Positions 40,031 through 50,179 of a stretch of 64,000 bases of DNA are shown piece by piece (within the stretch, counting starts at the first letter, position 1; each line of letters opens with the position of its first letter). The DNA comes from Duganella margarita. Lineage in GTDB: Bacteria; Pseudomonadota; Gammaproteobacteria; Burkholderiales; Burkholderiaceae_D. The stretch lies in the NCBI RefSeq assembly GCF_009857535.1, contig NZ_WWCS01000024.1, forward strand, positions 1 to 64,000. Reading direction: 5' to 3'. The position numbers and the translations under genes were made by a program. The notes under the pieces were generated by a model that was not told the DNA's origin, ran no database searches, and saw only the letters and a list, made by a program, of their open reading frames with translations.

Positions 40031-43000
40031 ATGACCGTTGATATCGCCACTCTCGCAATCCGGATCGATTCGACCCAGGCGCAGGTTGCCGCCCAGGCGA
40101 TGGACCGGATGCGCGACTCTGGTGCGCGCGCTGAACAGCAGGCCGCCAGCCTGGATGCGGTGACCCGCAAGCTGTCGCAAGCGTTGCAGCTGCTGGGCGT
40201 CGGCGCCGGCGTTGGCGCGATCATCCGGATGGCCGACGAGTACACGAAATTCAACGCGCAGATCAAGTTGGCCACTCAGTCGCAGCGCGAGTATGCCGCT
40301 GCTGTCGATGATGTGCGCCGCATCGCCAACACGGCGCAGCAGGATCTGGCCGCCACTGCTACGCTGTACGCGCGGATCGCCAATGGAACGCGTGAACTCG
40401 GCGTGCAGCAGAAGCAGGTTGCTGCCATCACCGAAACCGTCAATCTGGCGCTGAAGGTCTCTGGAGCAACGGCGGCCGAGTCGGCATCCGCACAATTGCA
40501 GCTGTCGCAGGCATTCGCCTCCGGCACGCTGCGCGGCGAGGAGTTCAATGCCGTCAACGAGGCGGCGCCACGTCTGATGAAGGCGCTGGCCGACGGCATG
40601 GGTGTGCCTATCGGCGCGCTGCGCATGATGGCGTCCGAAGGCCAGATCACGTCGAAGATAATGGCTGACGTCCTGCCTGGGGCGTTGGAACAGCTGCGTA
40701 CGGAAGCCAAGCAGGTCCAGACCATCGGCGGCGCCTTCACGGTGCTGAAGAACAACGTCATGGAGTTCATCGGCGTGCAGGCCCAAGCGAGCGGAACCGT
40801 AGCGATCCTGACTGGCGCTATCGGCCTGCTGGCGGACAACCTGAACCTGCTGGCTGGCGTCATGGCCACCGTCGCGGCCGTGTCGATCGTGAACTGGCTC
40901 ACTGCCTGGACGGTCAAGACCTATGAGCGTATCGCGGCTGCCTATGCCCAAGTAGCTGCTGAGAATGCAGCGCGCGCGGCTACCATTGCCGCCGCCGAGG
41001 CTGACTTGGCTGGCGCCACCGCATCTGGCGCTCGGGCCGCCGCCACTCAGGCTGCGATCCTTATCGCCCGCGAAGAGGCGGTCGCGCGGCTGGCCCAAGC
41101 GCGGACCAACATCGCAGCGGCCAACGCCGCCATCGCCGCCTCCACTGCCGCTGGAGCGCAGAGCTTTGCATTGCGTACCCTCACGTTGGCCACTGCAGAA
41201 CTCGCGACTGCCGAAACCGCACGTGCCGCCATGGTCGCCGAACTTGCCCTTCTGGGGCAGCAACAAGCTCGGGTCGCGGCACAGGTAACCGCAGCGACTG
41301 CCTCCCAGACGGCTGCGCAGGCCGCGCTAAATACCGCGAACGCTGCTGGCGCGGCCTCTATCGGACTTGCCAGCCGTGCGATGGGATTGCTGGGCGGCCC
41401 AATCGGCATCGTCATCACGCTGCTCGGCCTGGCTGCGACTGCATGGTCAGTATGGGGCAAAAAAGCGGAAGACGGCAACAAGCAGGCCGCTGAATCGTTT
41501 GACGAGGCTCAAGCGCGCATAGTCAAGGGCCTTGACGAGCAAATCGCGAAAAACGAGAAACTGATCCAGCTGCAAAAGCTCGGCTCGACCAAAACGAAGG
41601 CAGAGCAGGATCTGCCAATCTTGGACCAGTTGCAGAAAGCGTCGGCGCTGCTGAACGACATCAATAACCGGACCGGTGACTTCGCGCAAGGAAAAGGTAA
41701 GAGCAACGACGATGTGTACTTCGCTCGTCTGAATGTGCTCAAGGATATCGCCGAGCTGACCACCAAGATGCAGAAGCGCGATTCGTCCAATGACGAGGCC
41801 GCCGCTTTTGGGCCGGCTGCGCAGGCCTTGGTCGCAGTGCGCGAGCGCCTGACTGGCGTGAACAAGCAATATATCGACGACCTGAAGGCGCTGCAAGCTG
41901 CCCGCGATGCGAATGCGATAGGCGAGCAGGAGTACATCAACTTGACAAGCACGCTTGCAACTGAGACTTGGAAGAGTTCGGATGCAGGCAAAGCCGCGAC
42001 TGCTGCGGCCCAAAAGTCGGCCGAGGCCTACAAGACCCTGATCAGTTCAATCCGCGAGGCGACCGCTACCAATAAGCTAGAGCTTGCCGCAGGCATCGAT
42101 GCCACCGACACGCAGAAAGCCCGGATCAAGCTCGACCAAGAGCTGGCCAGCGGAAAGGTAAAGTTGACAGCCGGTCAGCTGGCATCGGTACGCGCGGCAC
42201 TGGCTGAGCAGGACGCCTCCGAAAAAGCGCTCAAGTCGCAACGTGGAGTCGCTGCTGCTATTGCCGAACTCAACGAACAGCGCCGCCAGGACTTCGCCTC
42301 GGCCGCAGCTGAAGCCGCTGCCAATGAACAGGCGGTAACGGCATTTGGCCTGACTAAGGCCCAGATCGAAGCGCTGACCGTCGCCCGTTTGCAAGATCGG
42401 CTGGTTCACGCTGCAGACCTCGATCTGACTGCTGACGACATCGCGCAGACCGAGCGCCTGATTGCCGTTAAGCAGAAGAGCGCCGACGCTTTGACCAAAA
42501 CCGATGCGCTGGGCTATATCAAGCAGCTTACAGAGGAAAACCGGAATTTTGCCGCCAATTCAATTGTAGACGAGCGCGCTCGCGCGGTAGCGCTGACCGA
42601 GATCGACGCCGACCTGTGGCGCAAGCGTATTTCACTGGCAGGCGATGGCACCGAACAGCAGAAACAGCTGCAGCAACAGTTCGATATTTGGTATCAGAAT
42701 CAGTCGCTCAAGCCTATGCTTGACGAGCAGCGCGAGGCGGTCAAGAAGTACGACGACATCTTCCGCGAGGGCTTTGCCGACATGCTCAACCACGGAAAAT
42801 CTGGCTGGAAGTCGTTCAGCACCTCGCTCATCACGACTTTCAAAACCACTGTTGCGGACCAGATTTACAAGATGCTGGCTCAGCCGTTCGTGGTAAAGAT
42901 GGTTGGCAGCCTTCTCGGCGTTACCGGTGCCGGCGGCGCCGCCGCATCGGCGGCATCGACTGCTGCTGGCGGGGCCGGAACGGCATTGGCTGGATCGGCC

Positions 43001-45748
43001 CTGGGCGGCATGTTTGGTGCAGGCGGTCTCAGTGGCGCCCTCATGGGCGGTGCGGGCTGGCTTACTGGCGCGACCACGTTCGGAGGAGCGCTCACCGCCG
43101 GCACTTCGCTTATTGGCACCGGCACGCTGGCGGGCTTGACCTCCGGCATCGGCGTGTTGGCCGGTGCGCTTGGGCCGATCGCGCTGGGCATCGCTGGGCT
43201 CACCGCACTGGTGGGCAAGTGGGACAGCTCCGGCACGATCCATACCGGCGGCGCCGCCAGCGCGTCGGCGGCGGGCGCGCAGACCATCAGCGCCGGTACG
43301 CTGGGCCTTCAGCGCATCAACACTACCGACGCCGCCAACCAGATGACGTCGCAGCTGGCGCAGAGTGTTGTGGCCATCCTCGACAGCACGGCTACCACCT
43401 TTGGCAAGACCGCAGGCTACACCGCCGCAACCGCCTTTGCCGATGACACCAGCAAGGACGGTGCATGGGGCGCGCTGATCATCAGCAACCTCAACGGCAT
43501 CGTCTCGCAATGGGGGGACGCCAACAGCCGCTGGGCACCGAAAGTGTTCGCAGATGGTGAGGCTGGCCAGAAAGAGTACCTGGCATCGATCAGCACGTCG
43601 GTGCGCGCTGCGCTCGATGGCATCGGCATGCCCGAATGGGCAAAATCAATGCTTGATGGCCTGGGCGCCACGCCGGCGCTGGAGGACTTGGCCAAGGTGG
43701 TCGACACGATCAATGCAACGCAGAAGGCGCTGGTACTGATGGGCGATCGCCTGGTGGGTTTCGCCGGGCTCAGCGATGCGGCGGCATCGGCGCTGATCAA
43801 CGCTTCAGGCGGAATCAATGCTTTGGCGACCAATGCAGGGGCCTTCTACGATGCCTTCTACAGCGAGGGTGAAAAGACTAAGGTAGTCACAGACCAAGTC
43901 GCCGCCGCACTGAAAGCGGTGGGCGTGCAGATGCCCGAGACCAGAGACGCGTACCGTGCGCAGGTCGAGGCACAAATGGCTCTTGGTGCCTCTGGCGCGC
44001 CGGCCGTCGCTGCGCTGCTGGCCAACGCGCAGGCTTTTGCCTCAGTCGTACCGGCCGCCGAGGCAGCCACCGGCGCGCTGCGCTCGCTGCAGGACGTCGA
44101 GAACGAGCGCGGCAACCTGCAGAACCAGTTAGACCAGCTGACCATGACGCAGGCGCAGCTTGCTGAAAAGGCGCGCGCCGCCATTGACGGTCACAATCAG
44201 GCACTTTACGACCAGGTGACGGCTGCACAAAAGGCGGCAGATGTCGCCTCTGCGAATGCTGATTACCAGAAGCAGATCGACCAGCTGCTGGCGGCGCGCC
44301 AAGGCGAGGCAGCTATCCGCCAGCTCGAAATCGTCGGAATGAACGCGAGTACTGTTGCGCTGTACGACCGGCTTAAAGCGCTCAAGGATGAAGATGCGGC
44401 GGCCGCCGCAGCCGCCGCAGACGCTCAAGCGCTCGCCAGCACGAATGCCGGCTATCAGCAGCAGATCAATGAGATTCTCAAGTCGAGCATGAGCGCCGCC
44501 GAAGTGCGCGCGCTCGAAACGAAGGGAATGGATGCCAGCACGGTAGCGCTGTACGATCGTCTCGCCGGCCTCAAGGCCGAAGCGAAGGCTGCGGTGGACG
44601 CCAAAGCAGCAGCGGATGCGCTCAGCAAATCACTGTTCGCTGCCGTCGACAATGCGTTCAACAGCCTGACCGCCGCCGTCAACGCGCAAAAGAAGGTGCT
44701 TGACGCTGCAAATAAAGCCACGATGGACGCGATGCAGGCGCAGATTGATAAGACATCTGCTTCAGTCACAAAACTGAAGTCGTTGTCTGACTCGCTACAC
44801 AGTGCGCTCGACGGTATTCGTGGACAGACCGCTTCGCCGGCGGAAGACCGAGCATCCGCCCAGGCGCAGATCGTTGCTGCCTTGGCCGTCGCCAAGGCAG
44901 GCGGCGCGATGCCGGACGCTGATTCGTTGAAGGGCGCTCTGGCAACGCTGAGCAAGGATTCGTCGGATCAGTTCGCTTCGTACATCGACTATCAGCGCTC
45001 GAATTATCAGGCCGCGCTGGTGATCTCAGACCTGGCCGACCTGACCGATAACCAGTTGAGTGTGGAGCAACTGATGCTCGACTCGCTGAACGCGCAAAAG
45101 GACCAGGCGGCTCTGGCGTACGAGGCGGAAATCTCACGTCTCGATGGTGTTCTGGAGGCCGCGAAAGCACAGGTCGACGCGCTGAACGGCATCAACGCTG
45201 GCGTGGCCTCTATTCCGGCCGCGCTGGCGGCGCTGGCTACAGCGATGGGAGCCGTGAAAGCCAATCCCGTCGCATCTGGCACGGCCGACATCGGCGGTCT
45301 GTACCAGTCGCTGCTCGGCCGCGCGCCTGATGCTGATGGCCTGGCGTTCTACCAGGCGCAGATCGCGAAGGGCGACTCGATCGATAAGATCGCGAGCTAC
45401 ATCAAAAACAGTCCCGAGTATGCAGCGCTGCATCCGCCGGGGTTCGCCACCGGCGGCGACTTTATGGGGGGCTTGCGGATTGTCGGCGAGCACGGTCCCG
45501 AGCTCGAAGCTACTGGACCCTCTCGCATTTTCAACGCCAGCCAGACGGCTTCGATGCTGCGCGGCGGGGATGGTAGCGAGTTGCTGGCCGAGTTGCGCGC
45601 GCAGCGTGCTGAGAATGCCGAGCTGCGCTTGATGCTGGAATCGCACCTCTACGCGATCGCCAAAAATACGCTCAACACGGCCGATTCGCTCGATGGCGCC
45701 ATCAACGGCGAAACGCCAATTGCAACCAAGGAAGTGGAGGCCGCATGA
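40031..45748 (+). CDS. Tape measure protein with DUF4214 domain
   Basis: 1905 residues from ATG 40031. The N-terminus (IRIDSTQAQVAAQAMDRMRD) and GEEFNAVNEAAPRLMKALAD are the phage tape-measure domain. Ala-rich helices and hydrophobic Gly/Ala stretches (about residues 960-1070) follow. A segment of about 60 residues is duplicated near 1415-1530 (GMNASTVALYDRLKALKDED and GMDASTVALYDRLAGLKAEA). Near residue 1755 there is a DUF4214-like domain: LYQSLLGRAPDADGLAFYQA ... YIKNSPEYAAL. The length suggests a tail near 250-280 nm by the usual 0.15 nm per residue rule. Confidence 0.93.
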   Translation: MTVDIATLAIRIDSTQAQVAAQAMDRMRDSGARAEQQAASLDAVTRKLSQALQLLGVGAGVGAIIRMADEYTKFNAQIKLATQSQREYAAAVDDVRRIANTAQQDLAATATLYARIANGTRELGVQQKQVAAITETVNLALKVSGATAAESASAQLQLSQAFASGTLRGEEFNAVNEAAPRLMKALADGMGVPIGALRMMASEGQITSKIMADVLPGALEQLRTEAKQVQTIGGAFTVLKNNVMEFIGVQAQASGTVAILTGAIGLLADNLNLLAGVMATVAAVSIVNWLTAWTVKTYERIAAAYAQVAAENAARAATIAAAEADLAGATASGARAAATQAAILIAREEAVARLAQARTNIAAANAAIAASTAAGAQSFALRTLTLATAELATAETARAAMVAELALLGQQQARVAAQVTAATASQTAAQAALNTANAAGAASIGLASRAMGLLGGPIGIVITLLGLAATAWSVWGKKAEDGNKQAAESFDEAQARIVKGLDEQIAKNEKLIQLQKLGSTKTKAEQDLPILDQLQKASALLNDINNRTGDFAQGKGKSNDDVYFARLNVLKDIAELTTKMQKRDSSNDEAAAFGPAAQALVAVRERLTGVNKQYIDDLKALQAARDANAIGEQEYINLTSTLATETWKSSDAGKAATAAAQKSAEAYKTLISSIREATATNKLELAAGIDATDTQKARIKLDQELASGKVKLTAGQLASVRAALAEQDASEKALKSQRGVAAAIAELNEQRRQDFASAAAEAAANEQAVTAFGLTKAQIEALTVARLQDRLVHAADLDLTADDIAQTERLIAVKQKSADALTKTDALGYIKQLTEENRNFAANSIVDERARAVALTEIDADLWRKRISLAGDGTEQQKQLQQQFDIWYQNQSLKPMLDEQREAVKKYDDIFREGFADMLNHGKSGWKSFSTSLITTFKTTVADQIYKMLAQPFVVKMVGSLLGVTGAGGAAASAASTAAGGAGTALAGSALGGMFGAGGLSGALMGGAGWLTGATTFGGALTAGTSLIGTGTLAGLTSGIGVLAGALGPIALGIAGLTALVGKWDSSGTIHTGGAASASAAGAQTISAGTLGLQRINTTDAANQMTSQLAQSVVAILDSTATTFGKTAGYTAATAFADDTSKDGAWGALIISNLNGIVSQWGDANSRWAPKVFADGEAGQKEYLASISTSVRAALDGIGMPEWAKSMLDGLGATPALEDLAKVVDTINATQKALVLMGDRLVGFAGLSDAAASALINASGGINALATNAGAFYDAFYSEGEKTKVVTDQVAAALKAVGVQMPETRDAYRAQVEAQMALGASGAPAVAALLANAQAFASVVPAAEAATGALRSLQDVENERGNLQNQLDQLTMTQAQLAEKARAAIDGHNQALYDQVTAAQKAADVASANADYQKQIDQLLAARQGEAAIRQLEIVGMNASTVALYDRLKALKDEDAAAAAAAADAQALASTNAGYQQQINEILKSSMSAAEVRALETKGMDASTVALYDRLAGLKAEAKAAVDAKAAADALSKSLFAAVDNAFNSLTAAVNAQKKVLDAANKATMDAMQAQIDKTSASVTKLKSLSDSLHSALDGIRGQTASPAEDRASAQAQIVAALAVAKAGGAMPDADSLKGALATLSKDSSDQFASYIDYQRSNYQAALVISDLADLTDNQLSVEQLMLDSLNAQKDQAALAYEAEISRLDGVLEAAKAQVDALNGINAGVASIPAALAALATAMGAVKANPVASGTADIGGLYQSLLGRAPDADGLAFYQAQIAKGDSIDKIASYIKNSPEYAALHPPGFATGGDFMGGLRIVGEHGPELEATGPSRIFNASQTASMLRGGDGSELLAELRAQRAENAELRLMLESHLYAIAKNTLNTADSLDGAINGETPIATKEVEAA

Positions 45749-46887
45749 TTATTCTGGACCCAATTGCGGTATCCGATCCCGGCGTATTCGTGAGCTCCAA
45801 CGTACCGGAGGATGACACCGCGCCGACGCAGATCCTGACGCGGGTGTATGCCGCGGGCGACGCCGTTATGGATCCGGCCACGCACACGAAGTTCGAGTCG
45901 AAGCTGGGCGTGCGCGCGGTCGCTGCCATTTCGATAGGCTCCCCCGGAGTCGTTACCTGGGCGGCTCACGGGCTGGTGGCTGGTACGCCAGTGTCGTTCA
46001 CCAGCACCGGCTTGCTGCCGACCGGGTTTCTTCCGGACGTCGTTTATTACCTGGTGGCGCCAGCGACCAACACCTTCCAGTTGAGCGCGACGCTCGGCGG
46101 CGCTGCAATCAACACTAGCGGCAGTCAGTCGGGAGTGCACAGCGCGGCGGCCGGACAGAACTTCGGGCGCGCGCTTTCTGATAAGACATATTGGCTTCCT
46201 GTCGGTGCAACGAACCGCTGGAAGATGTTCGATGCCTATAACAACACGCAGACGGAGCGCGCGGATTCGATCGTGATTGAGATCGACCCTAAGGCGATCG
46301 CTCAGGGCGTCTACCTCGGTAACGTCGATGCAGCAGAGATCATCGTCACGTCAACCGACCCGACGGCGGGTGTGGTTTATCGGCAGGTGACCAGCATGCA
46401 AACGTCGAGCTCGGGCAGTAGTTTCTACCGCTGGCTGTTCGGCCGGCGCAGGCGCAGGAGCTATTTCCTCACGCTGGACTTGCCTTTGTACTACAACACC
46501 CGCGTGAAGATTGAGATCAAGAATCCGGGTGGTATTGCTCGCTGCGGCATGTGCAACATTGGTCCAATCGAGGATATCGGCTTCTCGCAATATGGCTTGG
46601 GAACGGACATCAAGGACTACTCGACAACGCGGTTTAACTTCGATGGCACCAGCGAAACAACCGAGCGCGGCTTCTCAAAACGAATGACGCTGGACGTGGT
46701 TCTCGACAACGACATGATCGATTACGTGCAGGAGTGGCTGGCCGCTCGGCGCCAGAAGTCCCTGGTCTACATCGGAGCGGTCGAATTTGGCTCGACCGTC
46801 CTTTGCGGGAAGTTCTCATCGTTTAAAAACGTCATCGAGGGCTTCACGAATTCAAAAATGGCACTGCAAATCGAAGGGGTAGTTTGA
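45745..46887 (+). CDS. Tail tip protein, 380 residues
   Basis: ATGA-coupled to the tape measure. Beta-rich, with a loop of five consecutive Arg (FGRRRRRSY) near residue 235 and a Cys pair (RCGMCNIGP). The N-terminal part includes a repeat-like Ig or carbohydrate-binding segment (WAAHGLVAGTPVSFTSTGLL). Position after the tape measure suggests a distal tail or baseplate part. No exact family named. Confidence 0.72.
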   Translation: MIILDPIAVSDPGVFVSSNVPEDDTAPTQILTRVYAAGDAVMDPATHTKFESKLGVRAVAAISIGSPGVVTWAAHGLVAGTPVSFTSTGLLPTGFLPDVVYYLVAPATNTFQLSATLGGAAINTSGSQSGVHSAAAGQNFGRALSDKTYWLPVGATNRWKMFDAYNNTQTERADSIVIEIDPKAIAQGVYLGNVDAAEIIVTSTDPTAGVVYRQVTSMQTSSSGSSFYRWLFGRRRRRSYFLTLDLPLYYNTRVKIEIKNPGGIARCGMCNIGPIEDIGFSQYGLGTDIKDYSTTRFNFDGTSETTERGFSKRMTLDVVLDNDMIDYVQEWLAARRQKSLVYIGAVEFGSTVLCGKFSSFKNVIEGFTNSKMALQIEGVV

Positions 46888-48923
46888 TGGCAATTACGAA
46901 ATTGATGGATGGCTTGCCGAATCAGTCGATGTCGCAGGCGGACTTCGATCAGGCGACGGGCAAGTACATGAGCGACCTGCCGGCGTGGGGCGGTGAAGCC
47001 AACGCACTAGCGGCCGACGTGAACGCCAAGCAGGTTGCCGCTGCAGCCAGTGCAACCGCTGCCGACGCCAGCCGGGCTGCCTCTGCCACCCAGGCAGGAA
47101 ACTCCGCGGCTTCGGCGGCCACTGCGGCAACCCAGGCCGGTATCGCCACCGCGAAGGCTGCTGATGCCGCTGTTCAGGTCGTAGCCGCGACGGCGAAGGC
47201 TGGTGAAGCGGCTGCCAGCGCGGCTGCTTCCGCCAACAGCGCCACCGGCTTGATCGCCACCAGCACCACTTCACTGGTGATGGGGAACGGTACCCAGGTG
47301 CTCACCGTCCCGGCCGGCAAGCAGTTTCCACCGGCTGCGCCGCTGGCACTGGTCAGCGCTGGCGCGCCGACGAACAAAATGTTTGGCACGGTCGCCAGCT
47401 ACAGCGGCACCACGCTGACGATGACGATCACCAAGACGGAAGGCACCGGCACGTTCAACGACTGGACGATCTCGCCGGCAGGCGCGTACGGTCCCACGGG
47501 CGGCACGGCCGGCGGCCAGCTTACCAGCGCACTGGACGAGAAGAAGGGCGCCGACCTGGCCAGCGCGGCGACGATTGACCCGTGGTCGACCGGCGGCAAC
47601 CTGGTATCGCTCACCGGTAGCGCAGCAATTACCGCGATCGCGAACGCGCCGCAGGCAGGCGCCAAGCGCACTTTGCTGGTGGTGGGGGCGCCATCAATTA
47701 CGGCCAGCGCCAACTTGGTAGTCAAGGGGGGGTCTCTTTCGCTGGCTGCAGGTGATGAAATCGACATCGAGGCCGAGACCGTCACGAAGTTTCGCATTAC
47801 CATTCGCCGGGGCGACGGTACGCCGACGACGCCTATCGCGTTCCGCAACTGCATATTGGTGACGCAGAGCCAAGTGTTTGTAGCAAAGGCCGATGGTCCC
47901 ATTCGATTTACTCTGTCTGGCCCATGTGGAACAGGAGCGGTACTGGTCAGCACAGATAACGCCAATCTTTCGGCGACTGGCGGCGGCGTAGGTGGATTTG
48001 GGATCAAAACCGTCTACGGCAAAGCCGGAGATGCCTACGTCATCACATTGACCGCAGGTGGCGTGTCCGTTAGCAAAGATGGTGTGACCGGTAGCGGCGG
48101 GATAAATGGAAATGATGGTGCTGGGCCAGCCACAATCGTTGGGCCCAACGCGTCCATGACCGCTAACCCGGGGAGAGGCGGAAAATTCCTGATAGGGGCT
48201 GGAACCGCGCCCGGCGGCTTGGGAGGGACGTTCTCCGGGGGAGATATAAACATAACGGGTGCAGCGGCGGGTTCAGCTACGACATCGTCTGTAGCCAATG
48301 GATATTCGATTGCTGCAACCGGTGGTGCCTGTATCGGATTCTCCGGCGTCTCATATTCCAGTGGAGCAGCAGCCGCCTCTGTCACTGTAGCCAACGGTCG
48401 AGCATTTGCTGCCACCGGCGGGGCTGGTGTCGGTGGCAAAAGTGGTGATGCAACATCGACAGCCACATCGCTTGGCGATCGAGCTGTATTTTCAGGCGGG
48501 GCCGGTGCGTACGGCGCTTCCGCAAACAATGCTGCGCCGGGGAGTAGCGCCCCAGCGGGAGTGGGATCGGCTCAGGCTTTTCCGGTGTTTCAGGGAGGAC
48601 TGCCGCTTTACAGCGCAGGTACTGAAGGGCGAAATGGCTCGGCAAGTTCTGGCCTGTCAGCCGCATCGGGTGCCGGTGGTGGCAGCGGCGCCTCCTATGA
48701 TTTCGGCAGCGGCGGTGCTTTTAGCGGATCGGTATTTTTCTTGGGCGGATCTGGTGCGGCCATCATTTCAACCTCTTCCGGTAACTTTAGTGCAATAAGC
48801 GGGACGGTGAACTTTGGCGGCGCCTCGGGGGCCGCAATTTTGGTCGGCATTGGTGGTGCGAATGGCGGTAGCGCCACCGCTCAGTCTGGTGGCGCGGCTT
48901 ACGCGATTGTCGAGTTTAATTAA
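46887..48923 (+). CDS. Tail fibre with Ala coiled coil and Gly-rich tip
   Basis: 678 residues; ATG shares an A with the previous TGA. Residues 30-120 are an Ala/Thr-rich trimeric coiled coil as in phage tail fibres (AASATQAGNSAASAATAATQ). From residue 370 the sequence is a Gly/Ser/Ala lattice (GGAGVGGKSGDATSTATSLG and others), like the polyglycine receptor-binding tips of some fibres. It probably determines host range. The next small gene may be its chaperone or partner. Confidence 0.82.
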   Translation: MAITKLMDGLPNQSMSQADFDQATGKYMSDLPAWGGEANALAADVNAKQVAAAASATAADASRAASATQAGNSAASAATAATQAGIATAKAADAAVQVVAATAKAGEAAASAAASANSATGLIATSTTSLVMGNGTQVLTVPAGKQFPPAAPLALVSAGAPTNKMFGTVASYSGTTLTMTITKTEGTGTFNDWTISPAGAYGPTGGTAGGQLTSALDEKKGADLASAATIDPWSTGGNLVSLTGSAAITAIANAPQAGAKRTLLVVGAPSITASANLVVKGGSLSLAAGDEIDIEAETVTKFRITIRRGDGTPTTPIAFRNCILVTQSQVFVAKADGPIRFTLSGPCGTGAVLVSTDNANLSATGGGVGGFGIKTVYGKAGDAYVITLTAGGVSVSKDGVTGSGGINGNDGAGPATIVGPNASMTANPGRGGKFLIGAGTAPGGLGGTFSGGDINITGAAAGSATTSSVANGYSIAATGGACIGFSGVSYSSGAAAASVTVANGRAFAATGGAGVGGKSGDATSTATSLGDRAVFSGGAGAYGASANNAAPGSSAPAGVGSAQAFPVFQGGLPLYSAGTEGRNGSASSGLSAASGAGGGSGASYDFGSGGAFSGSVFFLGGSGAAIISTSSGNFSAISGTVNFGGASGAAILVGIGGANGGSATAQSGGAAYAIVEFN

Positions 48924-48933
48924 GGGGAAATGT

Positions 48934-49164
48934 ATGGGTATGACAGAAGGTGATCCGTGGTCATGTACGGGTTCGGAACCAGCGGGCGTTGTCATCGCAC
49001 TTGACGGTAATGGCTACCCAGTGTCCAACAACGGAATCGTAGCGTCGTCCTGCTTTGCAGACTGGTACTACGGTGCAGAAAAGTGGGTGTGGCGCCCCGA
49101 CACCGATCCAGATAATCCGCCCGCTGATCCGGAGCCGCCCGGCCCGGCCGTCGAAAATCACTAA
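48934..49164 (+). CDS. Small fibre-linked protein, 76 residues
   Basis: AAGGGGAA precedes the ATG. MGMTEGDPWSCTGSEPAGVV ... FADWYYGAEKWVWRPDTDPD, Trp-rich, with a Pro-rich acidic tail and two cysteines. Follows the fibre gene by 10 bases and ends before a terminator. Possibly a fibre assembly partner; unnamed. Confidence 0.62.
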   Translation: MGMTEGDPWSCTGSEPAGVVIALDGNGYPVSNNGIVASSCFADWYYGAEKWVWRPDTDPDNPPADPEPPGPAVENH

Positions 49165-49171
49165 CCACTAC

Positions 49172-49193
49172 AACCCGCTTCGGCGGGTTTTTT
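49172..49193 (+). terminator. Intrinsic terminator before lysis genes
   Basis: AACCCGC / TTCG / GCGGGTT then six T; near-identical to 28871. It ends 6 bases before the holin-like ATG at 49200. Confidence 0.82.
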
Positions 49194-49199
49194 AATGCC

Positions 49200-49646
49200 A
49201 TGAAAGAAACTATGCCCGCACTCGAAACAACCACTGCCGCTGGTGGCGCGCTGATTAAAATCTTTGGCGTGCCCGTACTGGCCGGCGCCGCCGCGACCGC
49301 GCTGGTGTTCCTGTTCATGTGGCCCAAGACGCTGCGTGAGGCATTCTTGCGCCTGACCAGCACCATCGCCACCAGCGGCATCTTCGGTCCGTTCGCGGTG
49401 ATGGCCGTGCACAGCTGGTGGCCCTCGCTGTTCGACTCGGCGAAGGCCGTCACGATCCTCTACGGCGGCGACCCGGCGATGGGCGTGCTGTTCGTGGCCG
49501 CTCCGGTCATGGTAGCCGCTGGTTTGCCGGCATGGTGGTTGATCGGCGGCGTGATCCGCTGGCTTGATCGCCGCCGCGACAAGGATATCGGGGAAATCGT
49601 GCACGATGCCGTTGAAGTGGTCAAGGATGCGCGAGGTGCGCTGTGA
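49200..49646 (+). CDS. Holin-like membrane protein
   Basis: 148 residues. Hydrophobic segments at about 22-42 (FGVPVLAGAAATALVFLFMW), 58-75 and 92-115 (AMGVLFVAAPVMVAAGLPAW), then a charged C-terminus (RWLDRRRDKDIGEIVHDAVE). Three spans and place directly before the endolysin fit a holin. Family not recognised by name. Confidence 0.75.
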   Translation: MKETMPALETTTAAGGALIKIFGVPVLAGAAATALVFLFMWPKTLREAFLRLTSTIATSGIFGPFAVMAVHSWWPSLFDSAKAVTILYGGDPAMGVLFVAAPVMVAAGLPAWWLIGGVIRWLDRRRDKDIGEIVHDAVEVVKDARGAL

Positions 49647-50179
49647 TAACGGCCGCTCAGCTCGCACAGATCATGCCGCTGGCCGGGCAGCGCCGGATCG
49701 CTCAGTTTCTGGCGCCACTGACGGTTGCCATGGCCGAATTCGAAATCAATACGCCCGCGCGCCAGGCTTCGTTCCTTGCGCAAGTCGGGCACGAGTCTGG
49801 GCAGCTTCAGTTCGTGTGCGAGCTGGCCAGCGGCGCCGCCTACGACACCGGACCGCTCGCCGCACGGCTGGGTAACACGCCACAGGCGGACGGCGACGGA
49901 CAGCGCTACAAAGGGCGCGGCCTGATCCAAATTACCGGCCGGACGAACTACGCCGCGTGCGCCACCGCCTTGGGCCTTGATCTGTTGAGCCAGCCCGAAT
50001 TACTCGAGCAGCCGGTCAGTGCCTGCCGCTCGGCAGGTTGGTTTTGGAAAACACATGGTCTCAATAAGCTAGCGGATGCCGGCGACCAGATTGCAGTTAC
50101 CCGCCGGATCAACGGCGGCACCAATGGACTGGCTGAGCGCCTAGCGCTGTTTGCTGTGGCGAAGCGGGTGCTGTCGTGA
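49643..50179 (+). CDS. Endolysin, glycoside hydrolase family 19
   Basis: 178 residues, GTG overlapping the holin stop as GTGA. GHESGQLQF (catalytic Glu51), YKGRGLIQITGRTNYAACAT and the end TRRINGGTNGLAERLALFA are the family 19 chitinase-like lysozyme signatures. Cuts the peptidoglycan sugar chain after holin opening. No signal peptide, so it depends on the holin. Confidence 0.93.
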   Translation: MITAAQLAQIMPLAGQRRIAQFLAPLTVAMAEFEINTPARQASFLAQVGHESGQLQFVCELASGAAYDTGPLAARLGNTPQADGDGQRYKGRGLIQITGRTNYAACATALGLDLLSQPELLEQPVSACRSAGWFWKTHGLNKLADAGDQIAVTRRINGGTNGLAERLALFAVAKRVLS

